From contig NZ_AQQU01000017.1 of assembly GCF_002210105.1 (NCBI RefSeq), forward strand, positions 1 to 46,177: 46,177 bases of DNA, read 5' to 3'. Origin of the DNA: Oceanicola sp. 22II-s10i. GTDB lineage: Bacteria; Pseudomonadota; Alphaproteobacteria; Rhodobacterales; Rhodobacteraceae. The notes under the pieces are model-generated. The model saw only the letters and a list, made by a program, of their open reading frames with translations, made no database searches and was not told where the DNA came from. The position numbers and the translations under genes were made by a program. Shown here one piece after another: positions 8,301-16,113 of this stretch (the first letter of the stretch is position 1; each line of letters begins with the position of its first letter).

Positions 8301-8481
8301 CCAGACCCGCGAGATCCAGCTGGGCGGCGGCTTCATGTCCTTCGACGCCCCGGTCGCGCATTTCGGCATGGGCGATGCCGGGGCAGCGACGGAGCTGCGG
8401 GTCCGCTGGGCCGACGGCGCCGAGACGGTGGTCGAGGGGCCACTGGCGCCGGGGATGAGTTACACGATGCGGCGGAAATGA
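5374..8481 (+). CDS. Permease (YraQ/ArsP_1-like) fused to FG-GAP/VCBS and ASPIC/UnbV domains
   Basis: This 1035-residue protein is a fusion. Residues 1-365 contain 8-10 hydrophobic segments with the UPF0718/ArsP_1 permease signatures GTPLGVCVNCAAPIAKG (121-137), SPTLNVIVLTM (155-165) and FLPCPISYD (291-299). From about 440 on there are at least seven Ca-binding-like loops such as DIDGDGDPD, DIDNDGFPD, DFDGDGTGD, DFDNDGLQD and DMDGDGDLD, which mark FG-GAP/VCBS beta-propeller blades. Between blades lies a Cys-rich insert (about 720-805, six Cys). The last ~70 residues match ASPIC/UnbV (IQLGGGFMSFDAP..HFGMG). GGAGG lies 7 bases before the ATG. The propeller part should be periplasmic. The transported substrate is unknown; ArsP relatives move organoarsenicals, but that cannot be assumed here. 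Confidence 0.85.
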   Translation: MNSLILKPYEKRFFLALIIVAVLAYMFWTGSRYPALNEKLLMSGAIQLEDGLSFEAKYPITPDMGTWEHIYYSTLNWIFTNKKGMTFGVLFAAAFLTAAAYLRQKSFRGSFSNSFLGLAIGTPLGVCVNCAAPIAKGMYSAGMRAETTLSAMIASPTLNVIVLTMLFSLMPFYMAVTKIALSLLVILVAVPLICRFLPVTQIKGPDIKPMPWSAAELAADPPQSESIFAAVLGVAVTYARNLGYIILLTVPLMLLAGFLGAVVTVLLPQDLVTGLAFGMGALVLICLVGVFLPCPISYDVVFAGVMLSAGLAHGYVMGLLFTLGSFSVYSFFIVAQAIGQRAAWMLGGTIAVLGMLAGFGAQTYQDWQTERALRMLQESRLEAPAEPGLLSDLAGLFVTRAAASDMPQGRVTSADADRIAVTATPFAPASPAADTGFTRIEAAAAGIDKPLEFSFRDMWPPFWEGRSVATGDIDGDGDPDLVIASTEAGLYLYDNDGTGQFARIDAPLGPLAGMPVFNAALADIDNDGFPDLVIATYMQGNWLWRNVDGAFGAEPPRPIANREDAVLSIALTLADADRDGYLDLALGNWAAGWYRRIPGEESRNRVIWNDDGRLSGERFTELPGIPGETLSILFTDFDGDGTGDLIVGNDFEIPDYFYRGDGAGGFSMITHGEALIPHVTNTTMAVKTADLMNDGTPEIYLAQIAGRSSGVSKKLKMQPLRRYCDGIADAAAKATCEQNMEIKTWYKSGNNFDPTYASRCQQLEGRYQAECKAMLIKDLAIQKRDPSICALIPDSQPVPRAYCEVHFRPARAFTEAEAAAGIEQVQRSNVLLDWNGDAWDDKAVARGLDVGGWSWDTKIADFDNDGLQDVYIVNGTWVPNEVSPSNLFFHNRGDGTFDEASGPFGLEDYLMTAAATAFDMDGDGDLDMVTHPVNGPVVLFRNNTQAPALMVRLEDHAGNRDGIGALIALTDDTGRTQTREIQLGGGFMSFDAPVAHFGMGDAGAATELRVRWADGAETVVEGPLAPGMSYTMRRK

Positions 8482-8518
8482 ACGCACCGAGCCAGGCTAG
8501 GATCCAGGCGCGAGCGCG

Positions 8519-9493
8519 CTAAGCCTCGGTTTTGGCGTGCTCGCTGGCCATGATATCGAGAATCTCGCCATCGGTCATGCCGCCCAGCTCCGCAAAAGTC
8601 AGGACCGTCTTCGAGGACTCGAAACGGGGGGCAAGGCGCGGGTTATGCTGCCTGAAAAGGTCCATGAAATCTGAAAAGTCGTATTCGGCCATGGATAGTG
8701 CAGGTTCGAACAGATCGTTGAAATGCTTGGCATTGCGCCGGACGCACCCGACATAGAAATCCCGGGTCGCGGTATCGAGCTGGCCCGCCGCCACCATTGC
8801 ATTGAGCCGCTGCAAGAGGCTGGAGCAGCCATCAGGCAGCGCGACATTCCCTGGGGTGCGTATCGCCAGTCCGGCACTGTCCACCGTACCGAGTCCACAG
8901 AGATCGAGGAATTTTCGCAAGAAGAGAGCATTCTCCATCGGCTCGAAGATCGCCTCAACGACGTCGGGGAAATACCTCCGCCACAAGTACATCCGGGCGT
9001 CGTAATCATAGTAGGACATGCCGCTGGCAAAATGCGACTGGGCGGATTCAACATAGTCCTGAAAGGACTGAGGAAGGCGCTTGCGTTTAATGTGCTGCAT
9101 CCACATGGAACGCAGATGGGACACGGGTTCGCGCAAGTAGCACAGGATCCGCGTCTGATCGCCGAGGCAGTCCCGGATGAGTTCTATGCGGGGAGGCCTG
9201 CAAAGATAAAAGTTCTCGGCGGAGAAGAGCCGTACGTTCGTGCCTGCCGGCTGCGGCGAGAGCCGCGTGGAGAGGCTCTCGATTGTCCGGGCGGGGGCTT
9301 CGGGCGGAGGCCCCGAACTGAGGCCCCTAAACTCGGCGGCCATATGTTGGTGCCCTTTGGACGTCTCGTCTCCCCGGAACACCGGCACGTCAAGTCCGCG
9401 GGCCGCCAGAGCGGATCGATTGTTAGTCAGAAAAGCCTGGATGGACGACGAGCCGGTCTTATGTGTGCCAATGTGAAGAACATTTGCTGTCAT
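8519..9493 (-). CDS. Sulfotransferase-like protein, HIGxHKTGSS type
   Basis: The protein has 324 residues. Its N-terminus carries the PAPS-binding loop LHIGTHKTGSSSIQ (6-19), then LFSAENFYLC (89-98) and CYLREPVSHLRSMWMQ (118-133) as the 3'-phosphate site. This set is shared with the proteins at 12621 and 13874, so the three form one subfamily. No signal peptide. It converges with the permease fusion gene (37 bases between stops) and is the last gene of the - strand run. The substrate is probably a glycan, judging only by context. Confidence 0.8.
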   Translation of the reverse strand: MTANVLHIGTHKTGSSSIQAFLTNNRSALAARGLDVPVFRGDETSKGHQHMAAEFRGLSSGPPPEAPARTIESLSTRLSPQPAGTNVRLFSAENFYLCRPPRIELIRDCLGDQTRILCYLREPVSHLRSMWMQHIKRKRLPQSFQDYVESAQSHFASGMSYYDYDARMYLWRRYFPDVVEAIFEPMENALFLRKFLDLCGLGTVDSAGLAIRTPGNVALPDGCSSLLQRLNAMVAAGQLDTATRDFYVGCVRRNAKHFNDLFEPALSMAEYDFSDFMDLFRQHNPRLAPRFESSKTVLTFAELGGMTDGEILDIMASEHAKTEA

Positions 9494-9620
9494 TGAACGT
9501 CCACCTTTGAGAAATTTTCAGCTGACTAGGTCAAATAATTGGATGTGGGATAGTGTGGACGTAGTCAGGGAAATTTCAAGCAGACCCACGACGCCTGACA
9601 AAGTCAAGCCCTGCGCTGAC

Positions 9621-10415
9621 TCAATAGCCGAAACCTGCCAACTGGGGTTTGCATGTGTCTGTGAACAATTCCACCAATTCCTGCGGCAGCATATGGGTAA
9701 AATTGTAAGCTCTCCGTTTCCAGAAGAACCGGTCATTCTTCTGGGTCATCTGGTCCACCGTTTCGACGATTCTCTTGATTTCCGCGCAGCTGAGATCGAT
9801 TTGCAGGAAAGCTGCCACCTCTCGGAGACCGGATTTCGGATCGGCGGTGAAATCTTCGTACCGGAGTTCGAGTATCGGAACCTTCACGCCCAATTGGCGC
9901 CACCGACCCAGGTACTTCGACATCGCGCCGGATGATCCCGAAAACAATGGGAATCCGTCATTTCTCGAAAACAAATCTATGTAATGCGGGAATTCTCCAT
10001 CGGCAATGATGGCTTCGACGGATTTTACATTGCCCTTCAGGAAAAATTTGCTCTGGTCCCGCAACTTCGCATAATTTAGCGCTGACAGAAGAATATCGAG
10101 AGGATGACGCCGAATGAGTATGGCCGCTATGGACTCATCCGGGACAAGCGACATGCGCTGGTGGACAGGATGGAGATGGGTCTTGAGCAGCTTTGACTGC
10201 TGACCGCGCAGGGACACGAGCGGAGCGTTCGCCGGGTATGCCTTCAGAAAGGAGATGACCCGGGATTTGCCCTCATCATCATAGCCAAAGATTTCGTTTA
10301 GGATGTATCTCAGCCAAGTATTTCCGCTCTTGGGGTAAGATGCCAGCCAGCACACCTTCCCTGCGGGCGGAGAGGCGTCTTCATCACGCCTCTCGCCCGG
10401 GAGTCCGCCAGGCAA
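9621..10415 (-). CDS. Sulfotransferase domain protein (Sulfotransfer_1 type), low GC
   Basis: The 264-residue protein contains WLASYPKSGNTWLRYIL (23-39), the classic PAPS 5'-phosphosulfate loop of cytosolic-type sulfotransferases. IRRHPLDILLSALN (101-114) is the 3'-phosphate site, and LRYEDFTADP and FFWKRR follow further on. The start is TTG at 10415, supported by GGAG 8 bases upstream. The frame stays open upstream but has no ATG or GTG there. Base composition is unlike the neighbours: two 60-base stretches counted by hand (9661-9720 and 10021-10080) give 27 and 25 G+C. This suggests horizontal acquisition. Confidence 0.85.
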   Translation of the reverse strand: MPGGLPGERRDEDASPPAGKVCWLASYPKSGNTWLRYILNEIFGYDDEGKSRVISFLKAYPANAPLVSLRGQQSKLLKTHLHPVHQRMSLVPDESIAAILIRRHPLDILLSALNYAKLRDQSKFFLKGNVKSVEAIIADGEFPHYIDLFSRNDGFPLFSGSSGAMSKYLGRWRQLGVKVPILELRYEDFTADPKSGLREVAAFLQIDLSCAEIKRIVETVDQMTQKNDRFFWKRRAYNFTHMLPQELVELFTDTCKPQLAGFGY

Positions 10416-10467
10416 TTCCGCTGCTCCGTCAGCCCGCGGGTCGGATCGTGATCGATTTGCCGTTACC

Positions 10468-11541
10468 TCACCCGCGGTCGAGCGCGGCCTCCTCGCATTC
10501 CACCTCGACGAAGCTCTGCGACATCTTGAGGAAACTGTCCTCCTGCGGCGCCTCGGCCTTGCGCGGGGCGGCGGCGGGCGTGCCCCCGGTGGCGTATTTC
10601 AGGAACAGCCCCATCACGTGGCCGACCCCGTTCTCGGTGACGTTGCGCAGGTCGCGGGCGTAATAGGCACCGCGGTTGTAGGCGCCGGTGATCACCTCGT
10701 AGGACGGGAAGTAATGCACGAAATCATGCGCCTTGCGCAGCATCTCGGCTGAGACCCGCAGCACCGATTTCGAATAGGTCGTGGCCGACAGCACATGCGC
10801 GCCCGGCTCGGCCGTGGCCATCAGCGGCACCGGCGAGACGGTCAGGATCACCTGCGCCTTCGGGTTCACCTCGCGCAGCCTGGCGAGGAACTCGGTCATG
10901 TCGCCCACCACGTCCTCGACGCCCTGGTTGTAGAATTCGTACTTGTCAGGGTCGAATTCGCCGCCCTCGACACCGGGGCAGAGCGGGAAGACGGCGCCGT
11001 CCTCCTTGCTGCGGTAGCATTCGGTCAGGCCGAGGGTGAAGACGAAGACGTCGAGCGTCTCGAACATCTCGCGCACGGCGGCGAGGTGCTGTTTCCGGTC
11101 GGCCTCCATTTCCTCGACCGAGACGAAGTTGCCGGGCTGGATCGCCGGGCGGAACGGATCGCGGACGGTGCCGTCGGGATCGATCCACGGCCCCTCGGCG
11201 GGGGTGAAGCGGCCATAGGCACGGTCCATCAGCTGCAGCAGCTGGCGCGCGGTATAGAGGTTGCCGTAGCGGGCCGAGAAGGTGCCGTAGTTATGCGCCG
11301 ACAGCACGCCGGGCGAGATCAGCGGATGCCCCTGCTCGGCCACGTAATAGTCGAACCCCGAGGACTTGAGGTGCCGCGCGATGTGCTGGGCAAAGCAGCT
11401 GCCGGCGGTGGCCACCTTGGTCTCGGGGGTGATCTTCAGATCGAAGACGCCGACCGGATCGACATCGCCGATCTCGGGGGCGGAGACGGAGCGGCGCCAG
11501 AAGGCCTTGTCGGGAAGGGATTTGTAGGGATGGTCGGTCAT
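10468..11541 (-). CDS. GSCFA-domain protein
   Basis: The product has 357 residues from the ATG at 11541, which has a strong AAGGAA 9-10 bases upstream; a GTG-type extension to 11613 lacks one. The family signature GSCFAQHIARHL lies at 47-58, followed by HPLISPGVLSAHNYGTFSARYG and FVFTLGLTECY, as in GSCFA (PF08885) proteins. That family is related to SGNH/GDSL esterases and is found in polysaccharide loci, but its reaction is not well established. No signal peptide. It lies 52 bases upstream of the low-GC sulfotransferase and could be co-transcribed with it. Confidence 0.85.
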   Translation of the reverse strand: MTDHPYKSLPDKAFWRRSVSAPEIGDVDPVGVFDLKITPETKVATAGSCFAQHIARHLKSSGFDYYVAEQGHPLISPGVLSAHNYGTFSARYGNLYTARQLLQLMDRAYGRFTPAEGPWIDPDGTVRDPFRPAIQPGNFVSVEEMEADRKQHLAAVREMFETLDVFVFTLGLTECYRSKEDGAVFPLCPGVEGGEFDPDKYEFYNQGVEDVVGDMTEFLARLREVNPKAQVILTVSPVPLMATAEPGAHVLSATTYSKSVLRVSAEMLRKAHDFVHYFPSYEVITGAYNRGAYYARDLRNVTENGVGHVMGLFLKYATGGTPAAAPRKAEAPQEDSFLKMSQSFVEVECEEAALDRG

Positions 11542-11721
11542 GATAAAAATTCCTTTTGAACAGACCGGAAGTCTCTCCCCTTCAAACCTATTCAAGTCGG
11601 GCTTGTGTTGCAACGAATGCCGGGCTTCACTCTTTCACTTCGGCGCCCTGATGCCGCGAATGCGGATATTTTCGTCCACTCTCCCCAATCGAGACCGGCG
11701 ATCCCATCGAAGCGCGGGCCC

Positions 11722-12435
11722 TCAAAGCGACTCGAAATAATCCAGCAGTCTCGCTCCGTAACGCTGGTTCGCATGGGTGGCGTCGGACCCGCAGAAGGGT
11801 TCGGCAAGGAAGCCGTCCGGGTCGAACGCCTTCGGGGGAACCGGACAGATCTCGATCCCGATCTCCGTGAGAAACTCGTTTGCTACCTCTGTCTCGATGT
11901 TCCAGAAGGCCAGCCTGGTCCAGATATCGCTGAATTTCATGCGAACCTGCTCGCCCGAGTCGAGGGTGCGGAGCTTTCCATCACTCCGCAGCTCGCGTTT
12001 CGGCGGAGGCGAGGAGTAATGGATCGTCCGACAGGGGGCGGCATCGCGCATCTCCCGAAGGAGCGTTTCTTTCGAGATCGCCTCCGCAAGACTGCTGCGC
12101 AGCGTGGCAACCGGCAGGACCTCGTAGCCTTCCATGTCGTCTTGTGGCTTCTGGCCGGCCCTCAGGATCACGTAGGGCCGGTCATGCACGAAAAGGCCTA
12201 GCACATTATGCAGCGTGCCCAATCTGGTCAGCACAAGCAGGTCATCCGGGCCGAGCGCCGCGATTTCCTCCATTGCCTGCTCGATCGGCGTGTCGCCATG
12301 ACGCTGGGTCTTGAGCCAGCGGACAGTGACATCACCTTTGCTCACGTAATCGGGCCCCTCCTTTCTCAAGGCTTCTGCCTTTGCAACCATCTGGGTATGG
12401 CTGTTGCCGACGACGAGGATCTTACGCGATGTCAT
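11722..12435 (-). CDS. SGNH-hydrolase-like protein
   Basis: The 237-residue protein starts at the ATG at 12435 (AGGA 6 bases upstream); another ATG two codons earlier has the AGGA directly against it. It begins with ILVVGNSHTQM (GNSH at 10-13, where the nucleophile Ser block of SGNH enzymes sits) and ends with GSDATHANQRYGARLL, which supplies the Asp-x-x-His pair (D218, H221). The family includes esterases and O-acyltransferases acting on carbohydrates. No signal peptide, so a cytoplasmic role is suggested. GC is moderately lower than in the rfb genes. Confidence 0.65.
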   Translation of the reverse strand: MTSRKILVVGNSHTQMVAKAEALRKEGPDYVSKGDVTVRWLKTQRHGDTPIEQAMEEIAALGPDDLLVLTRLGTLHNVLGLFVHDRPYVILRAGQKPQDDMEGYEVLPVATLRSSLAEAISKETLLREMRDAAPCRTIHYSSPPPKRELRSDGKLRTLDSGEQVRMKFSDIWTRLAFWNIETEVANEFLTEIGIEICPVPPKAFDPDGFLAEPFCGSDATHANQRYGARLLDYFESL

Positions 12436-12620
12436 ATGCATTCCTGTGCCTTGCCGGGGTCGCAGTCGCCTGCCTCCCGGGCGTTTTTGTCGCGGATGCA
12501 GTGATCCACCATCGAAGTAATTGAAAAAAGGAAGTGCATTCAAGCGGCTCTATAACTGAACGTGCCGCATGGCCCGAAAACGCCACAGGCAACGGGAGGT
12601 GGCTCTCCCTGTTCGGGCCG

Positions 12621-13772
12621 TCATATCTCGAGAAGATCAAGGGCGTCGGCTCCCTTGACAAGACCTGAGTTCCGCCAGTACCGCCCGGTCGCTGCCGCAG
12701 CATGGCCGGGGTTCTCGGGTTGCAGATCGCTCAACAGTGAAAGAGCTGATCTCGCCTCCTCGGTCGGTCCATCGGACAGCGCAGGGGTCCACTTTGGAAT
12801 CAGGGCAATCAGAGCATCGACCACCGGCCAGTCCACAGTCTCAAGCACGTCCTCGATCCGATCCCAGGACCGTTCAACCGGCGTCGATTCCGGCGTCCTG
12901 ACCGGAAGATCGAGGCTGGGATAGGTCGCATTGAGGCGCCGAACCATGTCGGTCGAGCAAACTGTCAGGACATCGGCGGCATCCTGACTGAGCGTGGGCT
13001 TGTTGAGAAGCGACCCGCCCCGGTTAAGGTCGTGAAAGAACAGCAGGAGGCCCTCGGTCTCGCGCCCGAAGGTTGTCACTTCGGGAAAGAACTTGGCCCG
13101 GAACCTTTGCAGGAGGACCAGTTGCTCTGCCGTTACGGAGGCGTTTTCCCGGATGTCCGGCAACCGGGTTTTCAGGCCGGGGCGCCAACCTTGCAGGACC
13201 GTTTCAAAATCCCGAACGACGCTACCCTCTGGGAACCGCTGCGGGTCGAAGGCGCGCACCTCCATCCGGTTGACGCGTGGAGACCTGCGCCATCGCGAGA
13301 GGGCCTTGCTCATGTCTCTTACCTGTGTCGGCGGGGCGAACCAGGCGGACGCTTTCAGCCGCTGCTGCTCGACCGAAAGATACATGCTCAGCGGATCGCG
13401 AACATAGGCCAGAACCGTGATCGTTTCGAGTTCGGGAAAAACCTCGCCGAGCATCCCGATGAAATCACCGGGATTGGCCCGGATGAACTTTTCACCGGAC
13501 AGTATTGCGGCATCATGTTCGGTGGCGCGTCTTCCGATCTCTCTCAGGGTCTCGCGGGACCTGGCGCGAAGCCTTTCCATGTTTTCGGCCCGGGCCGTGA
13601 CGCCGATCAAGGTCGCCAGAGGGGCCTGTCCTCCCACCCGTTTTTCCGCGTGATAAAGAACCCCTTCTTTCGACAGTTCCGCACCGGCGTCAAAGAGGGC
13701 TGCCTGGATCGACGTGCTGCCACATTTGCCGTCTCCGATATGCAGCAGCACGCTACGCACCACGTCGGTCAT
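12621..13772 (-). CDS. Sulfotransferase-like protein, variant PAPS loop
   Basis: Length is 383 residues from the ATG at 13772; a GTG at 13790 would add six residues, and neither has an ideal ribosome site. The loop reads LLHIGDGKCGSTSIQAAL (9-26): the usual HKTGTS is changed to GKCGST, but the Gly-Lys-x-Gly-Ser core remains. ILSGEKFIRA and VLAYVRDPLSMYLSVEQQ complete the pattern seen at 8519 and 13874. It is longer than those two because of a C-terminal extension of ~60 residues. Activity as a sulfotransferase is likely but not certain. Confidence 0.7.
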   Translation of the reverse strand: MTDVVRSVLLHIGDGKCGSTSIQAALFDAGAELSKEGVLYHAEKRVGGQAPLATLIGVTARAENMERLRARSRETLREIGRRATEHDAAILSGEKFIRANPGDFIGMLGEVFPELETITVLAYVRDPLSMYLSVEQQRLKASAWFAPPTQVRDMSKALSRWRRSPRVNRMEVRAFDPQRFPEGSVVRDFETVLQGWRPGLKTRLPDIRENASVTAEQLVLLQRFRAKFFPEVTTFGRETEGLLLFFHDLNRGGSLLNKPTLSQDAADVLTVCSTDMVRRLNATYPSLDLPVRTPESTPVERSWDRIEDVLETVDWPVVDALIALIPKWTPALSDGPTEEARSALSLLSDLQPENPGHAAAATGRYWRNSGLVKGADALDLLEI

Positions 13773-13873
13773 TCCTGAAGCGGAGCGCACAGATGACAGT
13801 GCCGGGTCGGTGGAAGGCGGCTTCCACGAACACGACTAGAGCGCTCCGAGACGGCGCATGGCTCGTCGCGTTC

Positions 13874-14845
13874 TCATGAGACACTTTCCGTGGGCCAAAC
13901 GGCAGGCGCCGGTTCCAGGTTTTGCAGCAGGGCCGTGACATCCTTCAGTATGACGCCATCGATCCCGACGGGCACCGTCAGGGACTCCGCGCTTCCCTCC
14001 CAGGCCTCGGCGAAGGCAGGATTGTGGGCGCGGCAGCGCGCCAGGAACGTCGAAAGATCCTCCTCTCGCCGCTCTATATGCGGCTCGATCGGCCGCAGGG
14101 CCTCGGCGGCGCGGGGATCGCGCAGGCGCTGCTTGAGCCATTTGTAGTCGTTCCGGCTCAGCTTGTCGCCGGCAAGTGCCCGGTTCGCCATGAGCTGGCA
14201 GATGACGACGCTGTCCTCGGCCCCGACATTCTCGGTTTCGCTCTCGTCCTGCAGGTAGAGATCGGACAGGCCGCAGGCCTGGAAGAAGCCGCCGACCAGA
14301 TCGTCCCCGCCGAAAGGGATCACCGTCACCGGGCACAGCCTGTCCCAGACGGCGAAATTGGCCTGCATGCGGAAATAGGCGAACCGGTTGGGGTTGGAGA
14401 GCGCGCGCATCTGCGCCTTGCTGAACCCGCGAAGGGAGGTCGTGACGGTCTGTTTCAGCCCTTCGCGCCAGAGCGACAGCAGATGCCCTGTCGGCTGGCG
14501 CAGATAGGCGATGACCTGTTTCGGGACGCCGATGCGCTTGTGCACCCGCTTCATGGCGATACGGGTCGAGCAGTAGTAGAAATCTTCGGAAGACAGGATC
14601 GCGAGCGGCGCCGTGCTGACCCCTTCCGCGACCCGAGCTGCGAAGCCGAGCGGAGGCAGCTCGTTCCCGGCCATGCGGAACAGCGCCGCGAAGTGGCGGT
14701 GCGAGGGAAAGCCGTTCTCGGCGCGTCCGAGCATCGGGAAATCCACACCGGCCGCCAGCAGCCGGTCGTGGTGGCGGTCCAGATAGCTCTGGATCGCCGA
14801 TGTCCCTGTCTTGTGAGGACCGATATGCAGGATGACGTCCGTCAC
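13874..14845 (-). CDS. Sulfotransferase-like protein, HIGxHKTGTS type
   Basis: The 323-residue protein starts at GTG 14845, which overlaps the TGA of the epimerase gene (GTGA, 14842-14845), so the two are translationally coupled. The much longer open frame upstream is the shadow of the epimerase. Motifs: LHIGPHKTGTSAIQ (6-19), ILSSEDFYYCS, VIAYLRQPTGHLLSLWREG. The coupling suggests that it sulfates a glycan built from the epimerase product, an inference from gene order only. Confidence 0.8.
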   Translation of the reverse strand: MTDVILHIGPHKTGTSAIQSYLDRHHDRLLAAGVDFPMLGRAENGFPSHRHFAALFRMAGNELPPLGFAARVAEGVSTAPLAILSSEDFYYCSTRIAMKRVHKRIGVPKQVIAYLRQPTGHLLSLWREGLKQTVTTSLRGFSKAQMRALSNPNRFAYFRMQANFAVWDRLCPVTVIPFGGDDLVGGFFQACGLSDLYLQDESETENVGAEDSVVICQLMANRALAGDKLSRNDYKWLKQRLRDPRAAEALRPIEPHIERREEDLSTFLARCRAHNPAFAEAWEGSAESLTVPVGIDGVILKDVTALLQNLEPAPAVWPTESVS

Positions 14846-15984
14846 CCCATCATCTTCCGCTTCGCCAGCTCCGCGTTCGCCTTTTCCAGCTGGTCCTCGG
14901 GCAGCGGCTGCGTGCCGACCCAGCCGGCGAAGCGGCCGAGGCCCTCGTCCAGAGACACCGCGGGGGTCAGGCCGAGGATCTCCTTCAGCCGGCTCACGTC
15001 CGCCATGTTGTGGCGGATGTCGCCCAGCCGGTACTGGCCGGTGACCGTCAGGTCCGGTTCGGCCCCGAAGGCGCGGGAGAGGCTCTCGGCCACCTCGCGC
15101 ACGCTGGTGGCGCGGCCCGAGCCGACGTTGATCACCGCGTTGGCCGGATCCGCGCGCTCGGCCGCGGCGGCGAAGGCGGCGGCGACGTCCGAGACATGCA
15201 CGAAGTCGCGGCTTTCGGCCCCGTCCTCGAAGATCGGCAGCTGCAGCCCGCGCCGGATCCGGGTGGAGAAGATCGACAGGATGCCGGTGTAGGGATTGTT
15301 CAGCGACTGGCCCTCGCCATAGACGTTCTGCAGCCGCAGGATCGCGTAGCCGATGCCCAGCGTGTCGCAGCTGATACGGACCAGGTCCTCCTGCATCAGC
15401 TTGGTCGCGGCGTAGATCGACGAGGGCGCGGTGCGGTCGTCCTCGCGGGTCGGCACGGCGGTCAGGGGCGCGCCGGTCTCGGGGCAGACCGGATCCCACT
15501 GGCGCGCCCGCAGCGCCTCGGCCGAGCGGGCGGGGGGCGTGATCCGCGGCCCGTCGGGCCCGTCGGTGGTGTCGCGGCGGATGTAGGCGCCTTCGCCGTA
15601 GACCGAGCGCGAGGAGGCGAGAAGCACGCGGGTGACGCCGTGCCCGCCCGCGGCGAGACGGTCCATCAGCAGCGCGGTGCCCTGGACGTTCGCATCCGTA
15701 TAGCGGGCGATCTCGTACATCGACTGGCCGGTGCCGGTCTCGGAGGCGAGGTGAACCACCGCCTCCATCCCGTCGAGGGCCTTCTCGATATCGGCGGCGG
15801 AGGTGACGGATCCGCGCAGGAATTCAGCCCCCGTCCGGGCCATCCAGTCCAGCCCCTGCGGCACCTCGCCGTGGATCTGCGGCGACAGGGTGTCGAGGAT
15901 CCGGACCTCGTGACCGTGATCGCGCAGAAGGGGAACGAGATGGGACCCGATGAAGCCGGCACCCCCGGTTACAAGAATTTTCAT
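14842..15984 (-). CDS. NAD-dependent sugar epimerase, dTDP-L-rhamnose 4-epimerase-like
   Basis: The protein has 380 residues. It is an extended short-chain dehydrogenase with the Rossmann motif GGAGFIGS (7-14), SSRSVYGEG (124-132) and the catalytic YxxxK (Y191, K195). A ~45-residue insertion (139-185) with WDPVCPETGAPLTAVPT resembles the CPxCGGPL..VPT insertion of dTDP-L-rhamnose 4-epimerases (WbiB type), although only one of the two Cys is kept. The expected product would be dTDP-6-deoxy-L-talose from the dTDP-rhamnose made by rfbBDCA in this window. The start ATG at 15984 gives MKILVTGG directly; an upstream extension to 16062 is not supported. Another UDP-sugar epimerase activity remains possible. 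Confidence 0.75.
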   Translation of the reverse strand: MKILVTGGAGFIGSHLVPLLRDHGHEVRILDTLSPQIHGEVPQGLDWMARTGAEFLRGSVTSAADIEKALDGMEAVVHLASETGTGQSMYEIARYTDANVQGTALLMDRLAAGGHGVTRVLLASSRSVYGEGAYIRRDTTDGPDGPRITPPARSAEALRARQWDPVCPETGAPLTAVPTREDDRTAPSSIYAATKLMQEDLVRISCDTLGIGYAILRLQNVYGEGQSLNNPYTGILSIFSTRIRRGLQLPIFEDGAESRDFVHVSDVAAAFAAAAERADPANAVINVGSGRATSVREVAESLSRAFGAEPDLTVTGQYRLGDIRHNMADVSRLKEILGLTPAVSLDEGLGRFAGWVGTQPLPEDQLEKANAELAKRKMMG

Positions 15985-16040
15985 CAAATATCTCTTGGTT
16001 GCTGCTGCCACCGGTTCGCGCGGAACCGGCCCTTGCACGC

Positions 16041-16060
16041 GGCCCCGGCGATGCGGGGCC
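16041..16060 (-). promoter_or_regulatory. GC-rich hairpin upstream of the epimerase gene
   Basis: GGCCCCG (16041-16047) pairs with CGGGGCC (16054-16060) around a 6-base loop in the 129-base gap between the epimerase and glycosyltransferase genes. No T-run. Confidence 0.35.
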
Positions 16061-16075
16061 ACGGGATCCTTGTCC

Positions 16076-16110
16076 GGAAGCGGGCAGCCCGGAACGCGCT
16101 GCCCGCTTCC
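16076..16110 (-). terminator. Strong 12-bp stem-loop after the family 8-like glycosyltransferase
   Basis: GGAAGCGGGCAG (16076-16087) pairs perfectly with CTGCCCGCTTCC (16099-16110) around an 11-base loop. It begins 3 bases after the stop of the - strand gene ending at 16114. There is no following U-tract, so it may pause or protect mRNA ends rather than terminate fully. Confidence 0.55.
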
Positions 16111-16113
16111 CGC

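Noticed and set aside
14846..15499. N-terminal extension of the sulfotransferase at 13874
   Set aside because: It is the shadow of the epimerase gene; the HIGPHKTGTS loop normally lies within the first ten residues, as it does from GTG 14845.
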